Numbered from the stretch's first letter, positions 1-9,741 are shown. The stretch: DNA of 64,000 bases from VGXO01 sp964614695 (GCA_964614695.1 CAZTMB010000001.1:1-64000), one strand, 5' to 3'. The notes: generated by a model not told the origin, from the sequence alone. Made by a program: numbers and translations.

Positions 1-1304
<1,304 letters not shown>

Positions 1305-1526
1305 GCTGAAGGTTCCTTTCCTGAGAGCACCGTCGCCGGAGACTCGCGTGGACGCGGTCGCGCGGGTACGGAGTCGTGTCGGGTCATGCAACCTCGATGC
1401 CAACGTGAAGCCGAGATCCGAGGGATCTGAGCGTCCGCAAGGCGTTCACCCGGCAGACGATGCCGAGGGAACTGCCGTTCTGGCACACGGTCGATGCCGG
1501 CGGTTCCAGACCGGGCCGCGGCGAGG

Positions 1527-2555
1527 ATGAGCGGCCGACGACGACTCGCGATCCTGTCGCTTCGAATCGCGGAGGCGTGCTTCGCGATCGTGGCGGTCGC
1601 CGCATGGTCGGTCGGGGTGGCGGGGCGGGTGGTCTCCGACTCGATTCCCTCGCTTCAGAAGCTTGCATGGATCCCGGTCCCGATGCTCGCCGTCGTGATG
1701 GGGCTGGCAATCGTCGGCATCGCATGCACGAGGTGGGGGCGCCGCAGGGCCGTCGGCGACGATGTCGCAGCGCAGTCGGGCACGCCACGCCCCAAGGCCT
1801 TTGGCGGCACGGCGGTGGTGGCGATCGCCTTGCTTTCGCTCCTGGTCGCCGACCATCTGCTCCTGCGGTGGGGGCTGCCGCGAAACTGCCGCGAGTCGAT
1901 CCGCGTGGTGCACTGGAATGCGGCGAGTCCCTCCGAACGCGACGCGCCGACCGCCTCGCGGGCGCTCGCGGCACTCGATGCGGAGATCCTCGTCGTCTCG
2001 AACGACTGGTGGCTGTTCGGCCGCCCGTTCACCCGGCAGTGGAAGGACGAAGAGCGCGTGGTCCATCGGGCCGGCCCGTTCGCCCTCGTGACCGAGCTTC
2101 CGATGCGGGAGGCGCGGCTGGTGCTCGCTTCGCAAGGACGATGGGCGGGACTCTTTCGTGTCGAGGCAGCGTGGGCGCCGCGGGGCGAGCTCTCGATCCT
2201 CGCGGTCGACCTGCCCTCGTCGACGGAACTCTCGCGTCGCGAACTGGCGACGCGATTGCGATCCGATCTCGAGAGTCTCGATCTCCCGCCGATCGACCTC
2301 GTCGTCGGCGACTTCAACATGGACGCGTCGAGCGCTTCGCTCGCCCGGGCGTTCCCCGATCATCGCTCGGCGTTCGATGTGGTCGGGCAGGGCTACGCGG
2401 CGAGCTATCCGCGGCGGTTTCCGCTCTGGCATCCCGATCAGATCCTCATCGGCGACTCGATCTCCCCGTGCGGCTATCGCCTGATCGATCTTGGCATCGG
2501 TACCCATCGAGCGCAGGAACTGCGACTGCCGGTGCCAACTGCGGAGACGCCCTGA
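1527..2555 (+). CDS. Membrane-anchored endonuclease/exonuclease/phosphatase (EEP) family protein
   Basis: About 342 residues. Three hydrophobic segments fill roughly the first 110 residues and would place the C-terminal domain in the envelope. That domain looks like the EEP fold: a first strand with VVHWNAASP (metal/phosphate-binding Asn), later VVGDFNMD (the GDFN motif), and near the end HPDQILIGD and GTHRAQEL. The strand that normally ends in the catalytic Glu (LQE-like) reads EILVVSND, so Asn seems to replace Glu, and the terminal SDH motif reads GTH. Activity is therefore uncertain. An ATG at 1494 would add 11 residues; 1527 was preferred because it puts a short basic stretch directly before the first membrane segment. 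Converges with the prepilin-like gene. Confidence 0.65.
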   Translation: MSGRRRLAILSLRIAEACFAIVAVAAWSVGVAGRVVSDSIPSLQKLAWIPVPMLAVVMGLAIVGIACTRWGRRRAVGDDVAAQSGTPRPKAFGGTAVVAIALLSLLVADHLLLRWGLPRNCRESIRVVHWNAASPSERDAPTASRALAALDAEILVVSNDWWLFGRPFTRQWKDEERVVHRAGPFALVTELPMREARLVLASQGRWAGLFRVEAAWAPRGELSILAVDLPSSTELSRRELATRLRSDLESLDLPPIDLVVGDFNMDASSASLARAFPDHRSAFDVVGQGYAASYPRRFPLWHPDQILIGDSISPCGYRLIDLGIGTHRAQELRLPVPTAETP

Positions 2556-2573
2556 ACCTCTTCGGACCTCCCG

Positions 2574-3356
2574 TCAGCGAGCGTCACGCGAGATGTGGTC
2601 CCACAGCCACGTGTAGAGCGTGTCCTGAGTGAGCGGGTCGGACACCATCTGCAGCGGAAGACTCGAGGCGATGCTGCGATCGGCATCCACGAGCCAGTCG
2701 ACCGAGCTGTCCGAGTGCAGCCGATTGGTGCCGTCGCCGTGATTGAAGTCACGGCGCGTCCGCATGCCGTCGACGACGAGCACCCGACGAGGCCCCGTGC
2801 TGCCGAAGTGCCGACCGAGCCGCCGGTCGAAGTCGCCCCGGTAGTGATAGTTCGTGTAGACGTCCTGCGTGAAGGCCGGCTTGGTGAAGGCGATCGAGTA
2901 ACGCTCGATCGCATGATCGCCAAGATGGCTCGGGCAGTAGCAGGCCCGCGGAACGTCCACGTAGGGGTTCCAGGGGTTCGAGAGCAGCCCGAGCCCATCC
3001 CACTTCGTCATCCCGAGTTCATCGGGACCCGCGCTGGCCGCCATCATCTCCTGCGGCTCCCAGTTCGTCGCCGTCAGATGCACCGACGAGGGCAGCCGTT
3101 CGTTGAAGTCCCCGGCGTAGGCCTGCATCGCCGTTCCGAACTGCCGCAGGTTGGACGCGCAGCCGATGCGATGGGTCGTGGCGCGGGCCGCGCGAAGTCC
3201 GGGCATCAACGTCGCCGTGAGAATCACCGCGATCGAGAGCACCGCCAGAAGTTCGATCAGGTTGAAGCCGCGTCGACCTTGGAAAGCACGCTCCCCATGG
3301 GGTCGCAGGAGCGACCCGACTCGAGATCGCGGGTAGCGAGGCGAATCGAGGTTCAC
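2574..3356 (-). CDS. Prepilin-type N-terminal cleavage/methylation domain protein (pseudopilin-like)
   Basis: 260 residues from a GTG start. A basic leader ends in RRG followed by FNLIELLAVLSIAVIL, the type IV prepilin peptidase site with the conserved Glu at +5 and a hydrophobic N-terminal helix. The remainder is a soluble domain with scattered Cys and aromatic residues, resembling the large pseudopilin-like families that planctomycetes carry in many copies. A near C-terminal stretch HSDSSVDWLVD resembles the degenerate H-x-DG tail of those families. The leader is long (about 30 residues), so a downstream start is possible. A TAGACT -10-like hexamer lies on the minus strand at 3397-3402. No pilus assembly genes are adjacent, so its partner machinery is unknown. 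Confidence 0.75.
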   Translation of the reverse strand: MNLDSPRYPRSRVGSLLRPHGERAFQGRRGFNLIELLAVLSIAVILTATLMPGLRAARATTHRIGCASNLRQFGTAMQAYAGDFNERLPSSVHLTATNWEPQEMMAASAGPDELGMTKWDGLGLLSNPWNPYVDVPRACYCPSHLGDHAIERYSIAFTKPAFTQDVYTNYHYRGDFDRRLGRHFGSTGPRRVLVVDGMRTRRDFNHGDGTNRLHSDSSVDWLVDADRSIASSLPLQMVSDPLTQDTLYTWLWDHISRDAR

Positions 3357-3453
3357 GAGGGCTTCCGTCGGGACCGCCGCGGCAGTTCGTCAAAGGAGTC
3401 TAAACCCAAAAGCCTCCAAGGGGAGACCAAACCGGCAACCCGGGATCGATCGG

Positions 3454-3459
3454 TATATT
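3454..3459 (+). promoter_or_regulatory. Possible -10 element for the ECF sigma gene
   Basis: TATATT lies 70 bases before the ATG at 3529 in otherwise GC-rich sequence. No convincing -35 hexamer stands 16-18 bases upstream. Confidence 0.3.
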
Positions 3460-3528
3460 CCGACGTCCCGCCTCAGGTGCCGGTTCGCCGGAGACTTGGC
3501 GGCGAGCGACGGTCCGTCGGGATCCGCG

Positions 3529-4110
3529 ATGCCATCAACGCCCAACGCTCCCACCCCCGAAGAGGACTGGCGCCTGATGCAGCGGGTGGCGGAGGGGGAC
3601 GAGGCGGCGGTCTCCGAGCTCTACGACCGTTTCAACGTGCTCGTCTTCCAGGCCGCGAGGCAGGTCTTGAACTCGCGGGCCGAGGCCGAGGACGCGGTTC
3701 AGGAGATCTTCGTACGGCTCTGGCGGACCGCCGACCGCTACGACCCGTCCCGAGCCAAGCTGGTGACATGGGTCATGCTCATCGCCCGTCGACACGTGAT
3801 CGATCGGCTTCGTAGGCGGGGGGTTCGTCCCGATCACGGGGCCGGCGAGGGGCCGGCGCTGGATCAGTCGCCCGCCGCCGAGCGTGAGCAAACCGGGCCG
3901 GAGGAGAGCGAGCGCGAGAAGATCCGCGCGAGGATCGCGGAGCTGCCCACGTTGCAGCGGACCGTGATCGAGCGGGCCTATCTGCAAGGCTTCACGCTTC
4001 GGGAGATCTCCGAACAGCTTCAGGCGCCGCTCGGGACCGTCAAGTCGGCCCTCAGTCGCGGTCTCGGTCGCCTTCGGGATCGCCTCGAGGATCCGGGGAT
4101 CAATCCATGA
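3529..4110 (+). CDS. RNA polymerase ECF-type sigma factor
   Basis: About 193 residues. The region 2 signature runs from AEAEDAVQEIFVRLW through RAKLVTWVMLIARRHVIDR, giving the core-binding and -10-recognition helices. The region 4 helix-turn-helix near the C-terminus reads FTLREISEQLQAPLGTVKSA. Regions 1 and 3 are lacking, as in ECF factors. The ATG at 3529 is preferred over an in-frame TTG at 3496, whose possible GGAG is only 2 nt away. A TATATT hexamer at 3454-3459 may be its -10. The gene after next encodes a single-pass protein that fits an anti-sigma factor, so the pair probably transduces an envelope signal. The FDPSR-like YDPSRAKLVTW motif resembles the SigK/RskA-controlled group; that grouping is inference. 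Confidence 0.92.
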   Translation: MPSTPNAPTPEEDWRLMQRVAEGDEAAVSELYDRFNVLVFQAARQVLNSRAEAEDAVQEIFVRLWRTADRYDPSRAKLVTWVMLIARRHVIDRLRRRGVRPDHGAGEGPALDQSPAAEREQTGPEESEREKIRARIAELPTLQRTVIERAYLQGFTLREISEQLQAPLGTVKSALSRGLGRLRDRLEDPGINP

Positions 4111-4505
4111 GACTGCAGTGCGACCGTCCCCACGATTCACCAACCCCGGTTTCCGGACCCGCGATCGCGTTCCGCAGGCGGGGGGAGTCGGGAACTCGCT
4201 TCATCGCCCGGCCATTTCGTTCGCCCCGTTGGAACCCCGATGCCCCGTCCTTCGGATGGGCGGCCGTCCAGTCGGACTTTCCGAAGCGTTCGGGCGAAGG
4301 CGCGGCGAAGTCGCCTTTGAGTGGGAACGCTTCGCGGGCGACGGACGAATGGTGCGGCTCTCCGAGGCTCGCGGAGACCCGAAGGGGTTCGTGGGGATTG
4401 TCGGGGGATCGACTCGAGCCGATCGGGGTCGCGGTGGCCTCGGTGAAGTCTGATCCGGCGGGTGCTGGCTGGTGTGGGCACGAAAGGGTGGTCGCAGTCC
4501 GATGA
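4107..4505 (+). CDS. Possible small coupled reading frame between sigma and anti-sigma genes
   Basis: The 391-base gap between the sigma gene and the anti-sigma start is open in one frame for 132 codons. That frame begins in an ATGA overlap with the sigma stop (4107-4110) and ends in an ATGA overlap with the anti-sigma ATG (4502-4505). The predicted product is Arg/Pro/Gly/Ser-rich with no motif I recognise, and its codon usage is less G/C-biased at third positions than the neighbours. It may be an untranslated spacer that happens to be open, or a small coupling ORF. The two precise junctions are the only real support. Confidence 0.25.
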   Translation: MRLQCDRPHDSPTPVSGPAIAFRRRGESGTRFIARPFRSPRWNPDAPSFGWAAVQSDFPKRSGEGAAKSPLSGNASRATDEWCGSPRLAETRRGSWGLSGDRLEPIGVAVASVKSDPAGAGWCGHERVVAVR

Positions 4506-5419
4506 GCAGCGACAGGTCGAACGAAGATGCCGGCGAGACGCCGATGGACCGCGAGGCGCTGTTGGATCTCGCGTCGCTCGAGGTGCTTGGGTTGCTCGAC
4601 CGCGACACGGCGTCCGCCTTCCATCGGGCCCTGGAGCAGGCGCCCGAGCGATGGCGCGAGGAAGTGATCGAACGTCAGGCGGAGTGGGCGACCGATCCGA
4701 GGTTCCTTGCCTCGTCGACGCCTTCGGCCGAACTTCGGGCCCGTACGCTCGCGGCGGTCTCGCGCGAGATCCTCGCTGCCTCGTCGATTCCCGTCGCGGT
4801 CGGCGGCGGTTCCGCGGAGGCGTGGGGCGATTCGGCTTCGCGGCCCTCGCAGAGCGAGGAGTCGGTGTCGGGTCCGCTGCGGCAGATCGTCGAACAGTTG
4901 CGGATCCGTCAGGAGGCGGAACGCCGTTCACGCTCGGCGCCCTGGCTCTGGCGGGCGGCGAGCCTGATCCTCGGGGCAGGGCTGCTCATCAGCGCCTGGT
5001 TCCAGATCCGCATGAGCGATCGTGTGACCGAGATCGCCGAACTCTCCATGCAGCGTCAGACCGACGAGCAGATCCGCGCCTTGATCGGCGAGGGCTTCGA
5101 GCGATTCCTCGTGCCTCGCTGCTCGGTGACCGGGCTCGCGGCCGCGGCGGAAGGCGGTCGAGGCTCGGCGACGATCTACGTCCATCCCGATGGCGACGGC
5201 TTCCTGCTCGTCCTCGGACTTCCGTCGGCCGCCGGCCCCTACGAACTGCGGGCGATCTGCTGCGATGAAGGGGCCGACTCCGAGTCGATCCTCTCCTTCG
5301 AGCCGCTCGAGGCGGCGTCGGGATTCAGGCTTTCTGCCGAGCGGCTCGCGGGCCTCGCGGGCGGCGCCCGCTGGGAGATCGTCGACGGCAGCGGCCAGGT
5401 CGTGCTGCGATCGGCCTGA
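4502..5419 (+). CDS. Anti-sigma factor, RskA-like (membrane-anchored)
   Basis: About 305 residues. The N-terminal ~100 residues form an acidic helical region (LLDLASLEVLGLLD) like the sigma-binding domain of zinc-free anti-sigma factors; no HxxxCxxC ZAS motif is seen. One hydrophobic segment, LWRAASLILGAGLLISAWF at about residues 155-175, follows and then a short coiled stretch. The C-terminal extracytoplasmic domain has GDGFLLVLGLPSAAGPYELR, which resembles the RskA C-terminal domain. GTG (4472) and a later ATG (4544) are alternative starts. Position directly after an ECF sigma gene supports the call. Release of the sigma factor by regulated proteolysis is known for this family and only inferred here. 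Confidence 0.75.
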   Translation: MSSDRSNEDAGETPMDREALLDLASLEVLGLLDRDTASAFHRALEQAPERWREEVIERQAEWATDPRFLASSTPSAELRARTLAAVSREILAASSIPVAVGGGSAEAWGDSASRPSQSEESVSGPLRQIVEQLRIRQEAERRSRSAPWLWRAASLILGAGLLISAWFQIRMSDRVTEIAELSMQRQTDEQIRALIGEGFERFLVPRCSVTGLAAAAEGGRGSATIYVHPDGDGFLLVLGLPSAAGPYELRAICCDEGADSESILSFEPLEAASGFRLSAERLAGLAGGARWEIVDGSGQVVLRSA

Positions 5420-5606
5420 CGGGACGACGAGACCGACCGCCGGCGGCTCGCTGTCGTTCGACTTGCGGAGACCGCGTCGACGCGTCTGCGTTGGCCCGCG
5501 TCGATGGGTTCGCGACGCCCAGACAGCGATCGATGCCGATCCCATGCCGGATTGCGCCGACGGTGTTGCGCGGCATGCGCTTGCCGCTCGCGCGGACGTC
5601 GATCGA

Positions 5607-7595
5607 TCAGGTCGGCTCGGCGTCGGCGCGGCGCGACCACTCGAACTCGATCGGCTCGAGTTCCGCGGTCGCCGCGTCGCGCTCGCGGGAGAGTCGCCGA
5701 CTTGCGTCGCCATCGGCGAGCGTCTTCGGATCCATGAGCTTGTCGTCGATCTCGCGGATCCGCCGCTCGAGCCGCTCGATCCGCTTCTCGAGCTCGCTCG
5801 TCGCGACCTTCGCGAACGGATCGCTCGAGGAGGCCCTGGAGGAGGAAGCCTTGGTGGAGGCGGCCTTGTCGCTCGGCTTTCCGGGCTTGGCGGCCGATGA
5901 TCGGAGCCCGCGGATGTCCGAGTCCCTCGCCGCCTGCGCGGCCGCGGCACGCTGCTTCTCGAGCCACTGCGAGTAGCGGCCGGAGAACTCGATCGCGCCG
6001 CCGTTCCCGTCGAGCACGAGCAGTCGGTCGCAGGTCGCCTCGAGCAGCGCGCGATCGTGGCTGATCAGGATGAGCGAACCTGCGCTCTGCTTGCCGAACT
6101 CGATGATGGCGTGTTCGAGACGTTCGGCGGAGGGGATGTCGAGGTGGTTGCTCGGCTCGTCGAGGACGATCAGGTTGTGCGCCGCCGAGACGAGGCCCGC
6201 GAGGACCGCGCGGCCTCGCTCGCCGCCGGAGAGGTCCGCGAGCGGCTTCTCCTGATCCGAGCCGGAGAAGAGGAACGCGCCGGCGAGGTTGCGGGCCTGC
6301 TGCTCGCTCGCCTTCGCTGAACCGTCGAGCGAGAGGATCACCGACTGCAGGTATCGGTAGACCGGCAGGCTCAGGTCGAGGTGCTCCTGCGTCTGGCGGA
6401 ACCAGCCGACGCTCAGCCTCGGGCTCGTCTTCACCTCGCCCGCATCCGCCTCGAGCTCGCCGAGCAGCGCCTTCACGAGGGTGGTCTTGCCCGCGCCGTT
6501 GGGGCCGATGATCCCAAGCCGCTCGCCGGGCTTGACGAGCAGCGCCAGCGCCTCGAAGAGCCGCTTGTCGCCGTAGCGCTTCGACAGGCCTTCGGCGGAA
6601 AGGAGGAAGTCTCCGACCCGCGGCGCCTTGGGAAGCAGCAGGTTCATCACGTCCTGCTCGACGGGGCGCTCGCCGAGCTCGTCGCGCTTGAATCGCTCGA
6701 GCCGGGACTCGCGACCGCGGGCCTGCTTGGCCCGCTGGCCGGCCTTGTAGCGGGCGATGAACTGCTCCTCGCTGCGGATCCGATCGAGCTGCTTCTCGTA
6801 GTTGCGGGTCTGGGTGAGCAGGCGCTCGGCTCGAAGCGCGATGAAGTCCTGGTAGTTGCCCGGATACTCGCGAAGCCGCCCCTGGTCGATCTCGATGATC
6901 CGCGACACGACGCGGTCGAGCAGCCAGCGGTCGTGGCTCACGACGATCACCGCGCCGGGAAACTCCTCGGCGAGGAAGGTCTCGAGCCACTGCCTTCCCT
7001 CGATGTCGAGGTGGTTCGTCGGCTCGTCGAGGAGCAGCAGATCCGGCTGTTCGAGCAGCAGCCGCGCGAGACCGAGCCGCGCCTTCTGACCGCCCGAGAG
7101 CGTGCTGACCTTCTGCGAGAACTGCGCGTCGGTGAAGCCCAGGCCGTGCAGCGTCGCATCGACCTTGTGGTCGACCGCGTATCCGCCGAGCGTCTCGATG
7201 CGCGATTCGATCTCCGCCTGGCGCTTGAGCAGGCGATCGAGTCCGTCGGGATCCTCGCCCTCGGGGCCGGCCATCGCCGCGAACACCGCGTCGAGCTCCT
7301 GATGCGCCGCGTGGAGATCGGCGAAGGCGCCCTCGGCGGCTCCGCGAAGCGTCTCGTCCGGATCGAGGCGCGGATCCTGCGACAGGTATCCCACCCTGCA
7401 GCCGCGCGACATGCCGATCGTGCCGGAGTCGGCCTTCATGAGGCCGGCGATGCACTTCATCAGCGTGCTCTTGCCGCACCCGTTGCGGCCGACGAGACCG
7501 ATCTTCTCTCCGGACTCCATCGAGAAGGTGATCTCCTCGAGGATGTTGACCGAGCCGTGACCGAAGCGAAGCGCGTTGACGGAGAGCAGAGGCAT
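5607..7595 (-). CDS. ABC-F family ATPase (Uup/EttA type, ribosome-associated)
   Basis: 662 residues with two ABC domains on one chain and no membrane segment, as in ABC-F proteins that act on the ribosomal E site. Domain 1 has Walker A GRNGCGKST, signature LSGGQKARL and Walker B LLLLDEPTNHLD. Domain 2 has GPNGAGKTT, LSGGERGRAVL and LIVLDEPSNHLD. The basic helical linker between them is present. The C-terminal ~110 residues are a Ser/Ala/Lys-rich spacer and a charged coiled coil (ELEKRIERLERRIREIDDKL), as in the Uup subgroup. Transcription probably starts at the minus-strand TACACT shared with the divergent gene. Which ABC-F subfamily, and whether it gives antibiotic tolerance, cannot be told by eye. 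Confidence 0.93.
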   Translation of the reverse strand: MPLLSVNALRFGHGSVNILEEITFSMESGEKIGLVGRNGCGKSTLMKCIAGLMKADSGTIGMSRGCRVGYLSQDPRLDPDETLRGAAEGAFADLHAAHQELDAVFAAMAGPEGEDPDGLDRLLKRQAEIESRIETLGGYAVDHKVDATLHGLGFTDAQFSQKVSTLSGGQKARLGLARLLLEQPDLLLLDEPTNHLDIEGRQWLETFLAEEFPGAVIVVSHDRWLLDRVVSRIIEIDQGRLREYPGNYQDFIALRAERLLTQTRNYEKQLDRIRSEEQFIARYKAGQRAKQARGRESRLERFKRDELGERPVEQDVMNLLLPKAPRVGDFLLSAEGLSKRYGDKRLFEALALLVKPGERLGIIGPNGAGKTTLVKALLGELEADAGEVKTSPRLSVGWFRQTQEHLDLSLPVYRYLQSVILSLDGSAKASEQQARNLAGAFLFSGSDQEKPLADLSGGERGRAVLAGLVSAAHNLIVLDEPSNHLDIPSAERLEHAIIEFGKQSAGSLILISHDRALLEATCDRLLVLDGNGGAIEFSGRYSQWLEKQRAAAAQAARDSDIRGLRSSAAKPGKPSDKAASTKASSSRASSSDPFAKVATSELEKRIERLERRIREIDDKLMDPKTLADGDASRRLSRERDAATAELEPIEFEWSRRADAEPT

Positions 7596-7649
7596 GGGCG
7601 GGGGAGAACTCGTCGGGAGGCGATTCGCCGGGGGCGAGGCGAATCGGGA

Positions 7650-7672
7650 AGTGTACGAGCGACCGGTACACT
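7650..7672. promoter_or_regulatory. Symmetric divergent -10 elements (TACACT facing both ways)
   Basis: The inverted repeat GTGTAC-9-GTACAC (7651-7656, 7666-7671) contains TACACT on the plus strand (7667-7672) and TACACT on the minus strand (7655-7650). Plus-strand transcription would start at 7679, the first base of the next gene. Minus-strand transcription would give the ABC-F gene a leader of about 48 bases. The symmetry could also be an operator. Confidence 0.5.
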
Positions 7673-7678
7673 CGCGGC

Positions 7679-8128
7679 GTGCACGACGGATCTGCTTCGG
7701 GACCACCGACGATCGCCGCCCGCATCCGCCGCGCGGCGCTGCGGGTCGTGCCGGTCCTGCTCGTCGCGGGCGGGATCGCCTGGTGGTCGCACGCCCGGTC
7801 GATCCGCTGCGAATCGCACTTCGCCGCCTGGATCGCCGCGTTCGATCGTTCGATTCGCGAGGGCGAGCCGCGTCTGCCCTCCCCCGCGAACCTCGCCGAT
7901 CCGCTGCTGACGGCGCCGATCGAGTCGGCGCTTGCCGCCGGCGTGGCGGCGGACCACGCGGAGTCCGCGGCGACGATCGAGCCGGGCGAGTCGACCGGGT
8001 TCGCGCGGGCCCGCTGGCGGGATCGCGACGGCGTGTCGCGGTGGATCGAGCTTCGCTGCGACGGAGCCTCGATCGAGGTGAGCGGCGTCGGCTTCGAGCC
8101 GACCGGAGAGGAGTCCGACGAGTCATGA
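7679..8128 (+). CDS. Small single-pass membrane protein of unknown function
   Basis: 149 residues from a GTG start. A short polar N-terminus is followed by one hydrophobic segment (VVPVLLVAGGIAWW, about residues 24-38). The rest is a soluble ~110-residue domain with two Cys that does not match a family I know. Six bases separate the TACACT -10-like hexamer from the GTG, so the mRNA is probably leaderless. Its stop overlaps the ATG of the aminotransferase gene (ATGA), so the two are translationally coupled. A link to aminodeoxychorismate or amino-acid metabolism is suggested only by that coupling. Confidence 0.65.
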   Translation: MHDGSASGPPTIAARIRRAALRVVPVLLVAGGIAWWSHARSIRCESHFAAWIAAFDRSIREGEPRLPSPANLADPLLTAPIESALAAGVAADHAESAATIEPGESTGFARARWRDRDGVSRWIELRCDGASIEVSGVGFEPTGEESDES

Positions 8129-9057
8129 TCGATCGCGAGCAACCCGCGCCGTCCGGTGCGGCGGAACCTGCGGCTGGACAGGCGACCGCCTGGCTGAACG
8201 GGCGATTCACCACGCTCGACGAGGCGAGGATCTCCGCCTTCGACGCCGGGTTCCAGCATGGCGTCGGCCTCTTCGAGACGATCGCCGCCAGCGGCGGGAA
8301 GCCCCGCATGCTCGAAGCGCATCTCGATCGGCTCGCGACCTCGGCGAGGGAACTCCATCTCAGCTCGCAACTGCGTGTCGATCCGCTTGCCGACGCGGTC
8401 GAAGCGACGCTCGAGAAGTCCGGGCTCGCCGACGCCCGCATTCGGGTGACGATCTCGGGGGGCGATCTCAACCTGCTCTCCCGCAGCGGCGGCAAGGGCG
8501 GCGATCCGACGATCCTGATCGCGGTGCAGCCGGCGACGCCGTATCCGACGGCGCTCTTCGAACGCGGCGCTCGTGTGAGGATCGCCGACGGACGCCTCAA
8601 CCCGCTCGACGCCTTCGCCGCGCACAAGACGCTGAACTACTGGTCGCGCCTCGCGGCGCTGCAGGAGGCGCTTTCGCATCGCTGCGACGAGGCGCTGTGG
8701 CTCTCGGTCACGAACCACCTGTGCGGCGGCTCGGTCAGCAGCCTCATCCTCGTCCGCGACGGGCGAGTGGTCGCGCCGATCGCCCGTGGGGAGGAGCCCG
8801 CCGGCGGCCTCCGCTCGCCCATCCTGCCCGGGGTCACCCGCGCGGCGGTGCTGCAATGGGCCGAGGAGGAGGGCCTCGAGGTCGAACGCCGCATGCTCTC
8901 GATCGAGGATCTCCTCAAGGCCGAGGAGGCCTGCCTCACGAACTCGGGCTGGGGCGTCCTGCCGCTCGTGGCGGTCGAGGCGGCGGAGATCGGCGACGGT
9001 CGACCCGGCCCGCGAACCACGGTCTGGCGTGATCGCTGGCTTCGCGGCGACGCGTGA
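8125..9057 (+). CDS. Class IV aminotransferase (aminodeoxychorismate lyase / branched-chain aminotransferase family)
   Basis: 310 residues of the PLP-dependent fold-type IV family, which covers 4-amino-4-deoxychorismate lyase (PabC), BCAT and D-amino-acid aminotransferase. Visible motifs are the N-terminal WLNGRFTTLDEARISAFDAGFQHGVGLFET and the PLP Schiff-base lysine at residue 168 in HKTLNYW. The C-terminal LPGVTRAAVLQWA and CLTNSGWGVLPL are also present. The stretch that usually reads EGSxSNLF reads CGGSVSSLILV, so the phosphate/cofactor loop is divergent. Length and N-terminus favour a PabC-like enzyme over BCAT, but the substrate cannot be assigned by eye. The ATG overlaps the upstream stop by four bases. 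Confidence 0.85.
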   Translation: MIDREQPAPSGAAEPAAGQATAWLNGRFTTLDEARISAFDAGFQHGVGLFETIAASGGKPRMLEAHLDRLATSARELHLSSQLRVDPLADAVEATLEKSGLADARIRVTISGGDLNLLSRSGGKGGDPTILIAVQPATPYPTALFERGARVRIADGRLNPLDAFAAHKTLNYWSRLAALQEALSHRCDEALWLSVTNHLCGGSVSSLILVRDGRVVAPIARGEEPAGGLRSPILPGVTRAAVLQWAEEEGLEVERRMLSIEDLLKAEEACLTNSGWGVLPLVAVEAAEIGDGRPGPRTTVWRDRWLRGDA

Positions 9058-9067
9058 ACGTTCCTTC

Positions 9068-9409
9068 TCAGGAGCGGCGGATCACCCGCACATTGACGCG
9101 ATCGGGGTGCTCGAACTCGGTGTCGCGGTTCGCGACGGTTCCAAGTCCGAGCGTGCGTCGCACCCATCGTGCCGCCGCGACGATCAGGCCGACGGCGATC
9201 GCGACGACGCCGAAGGCCATGGCGAGCGAGAGCGCCACGAGCAGGACGAGGCCGACGAGCAGGAGGACCGGGATCGCGATCAGCAGCCGCGCGGCCGAGG
9301 ACGCAAAGCCCTCGCGTCGCGCGGTCGCCGTCCGAAACCGCGCCGACCACGCCTCGCCGTGGTTCCGGACGATCGTCAAGCGGCGGATGAAGGCGGAGTC
9401 GGCGTGCAT
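9068..9409 (-). CDS. Small membrane protein of unknown function
   Basis: 113 residues from the ATG at 9409. The N-terminal ~40 residues are polar and basic. A long hydrophobic run rich in Val, Leu and Ala (from LLIAIPVLLLV to VGLIVAAARWV, about residues 40-80) can form two membrane helices. A short charged tail ends in IRRS. No family recognised. It converges on the aminotransferase gene with a 10-base gap. The frame stays open upstream, but the added residues are Arg/Ser/Pro-rich and unlikely to be translated. Confidence 0.6.
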   Translation of the reverse strand: MHADSAFIRRLTIVRNHGEAWSARFRTATARREGFASSAARLLIAIPVLLLVGLVLLVALSLAMAFGVVAIAVGLIVAAARWVRRTLGLGTVANRDTEFEHPDRVNVRVIRRS

Positions 9410-9741
9410 GGGATGGGGAGTCGACGTCTCGGGCTCTCGATCGACAACGAGGGTAGGTCGGCGGCGACGTGAAGTCGCGGGTGGAGCGGGACGCGATGGC
9501 GATCGCTGAACGCAGGATCGACACGCGGTCGAGACCCGATCTGCGTTCGCGTCCACGCGGAGGCCGGCGGAGCGGGGCCTCCGAGCCGACGTCCGGCATC
9601 GCGGTCCCGTCGTGACGCCGAGGCCCCGCCGGTTTCCGCGCGCCGCGGCGTCGGAGGCACACGGCCGCGCCCCCGCGTCGTAGCATGTCTTCGAAGCGGC
9701 GGGGTTCGCCGAACTCGGACGGCAAGGAGGTTGCTCGACGG
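9410..9741. other. Intergenic stretch before dnaE
   Basis: 332 bases between the divergent small membrane protein gene and dnaE. Apart from the TAGCAT hexamer at 9681-9686 and the Shine-Dalgarno AAGGAGG at 9724-9730 I see no gene, hairpin or repeat. Confidence 0.5.
9681..9686 (+). promoter_or_regulatory. Probable -10 element of dnaE
   Basis: TAGCAT sits where an in-frame ATG (9685) would overlap it. Transcription starting near 9693 would exclude that ATG and leave 9742, preceded by AAGGAGG 11 bases away, as the true dnaE start. Confidence 0.45.

Noticed and set aside
1305..1460. A CIRCE element upstream of dnaK
   Set aside because: No TTAGCACTC/GAGTGCTAA inverted repeat is present.
5239..8856. 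A 1205-codon minus-strand frame
   Set aside because: It overlaps ABC-F in another frame and several plus-strand genes; composition is that of a shadow.
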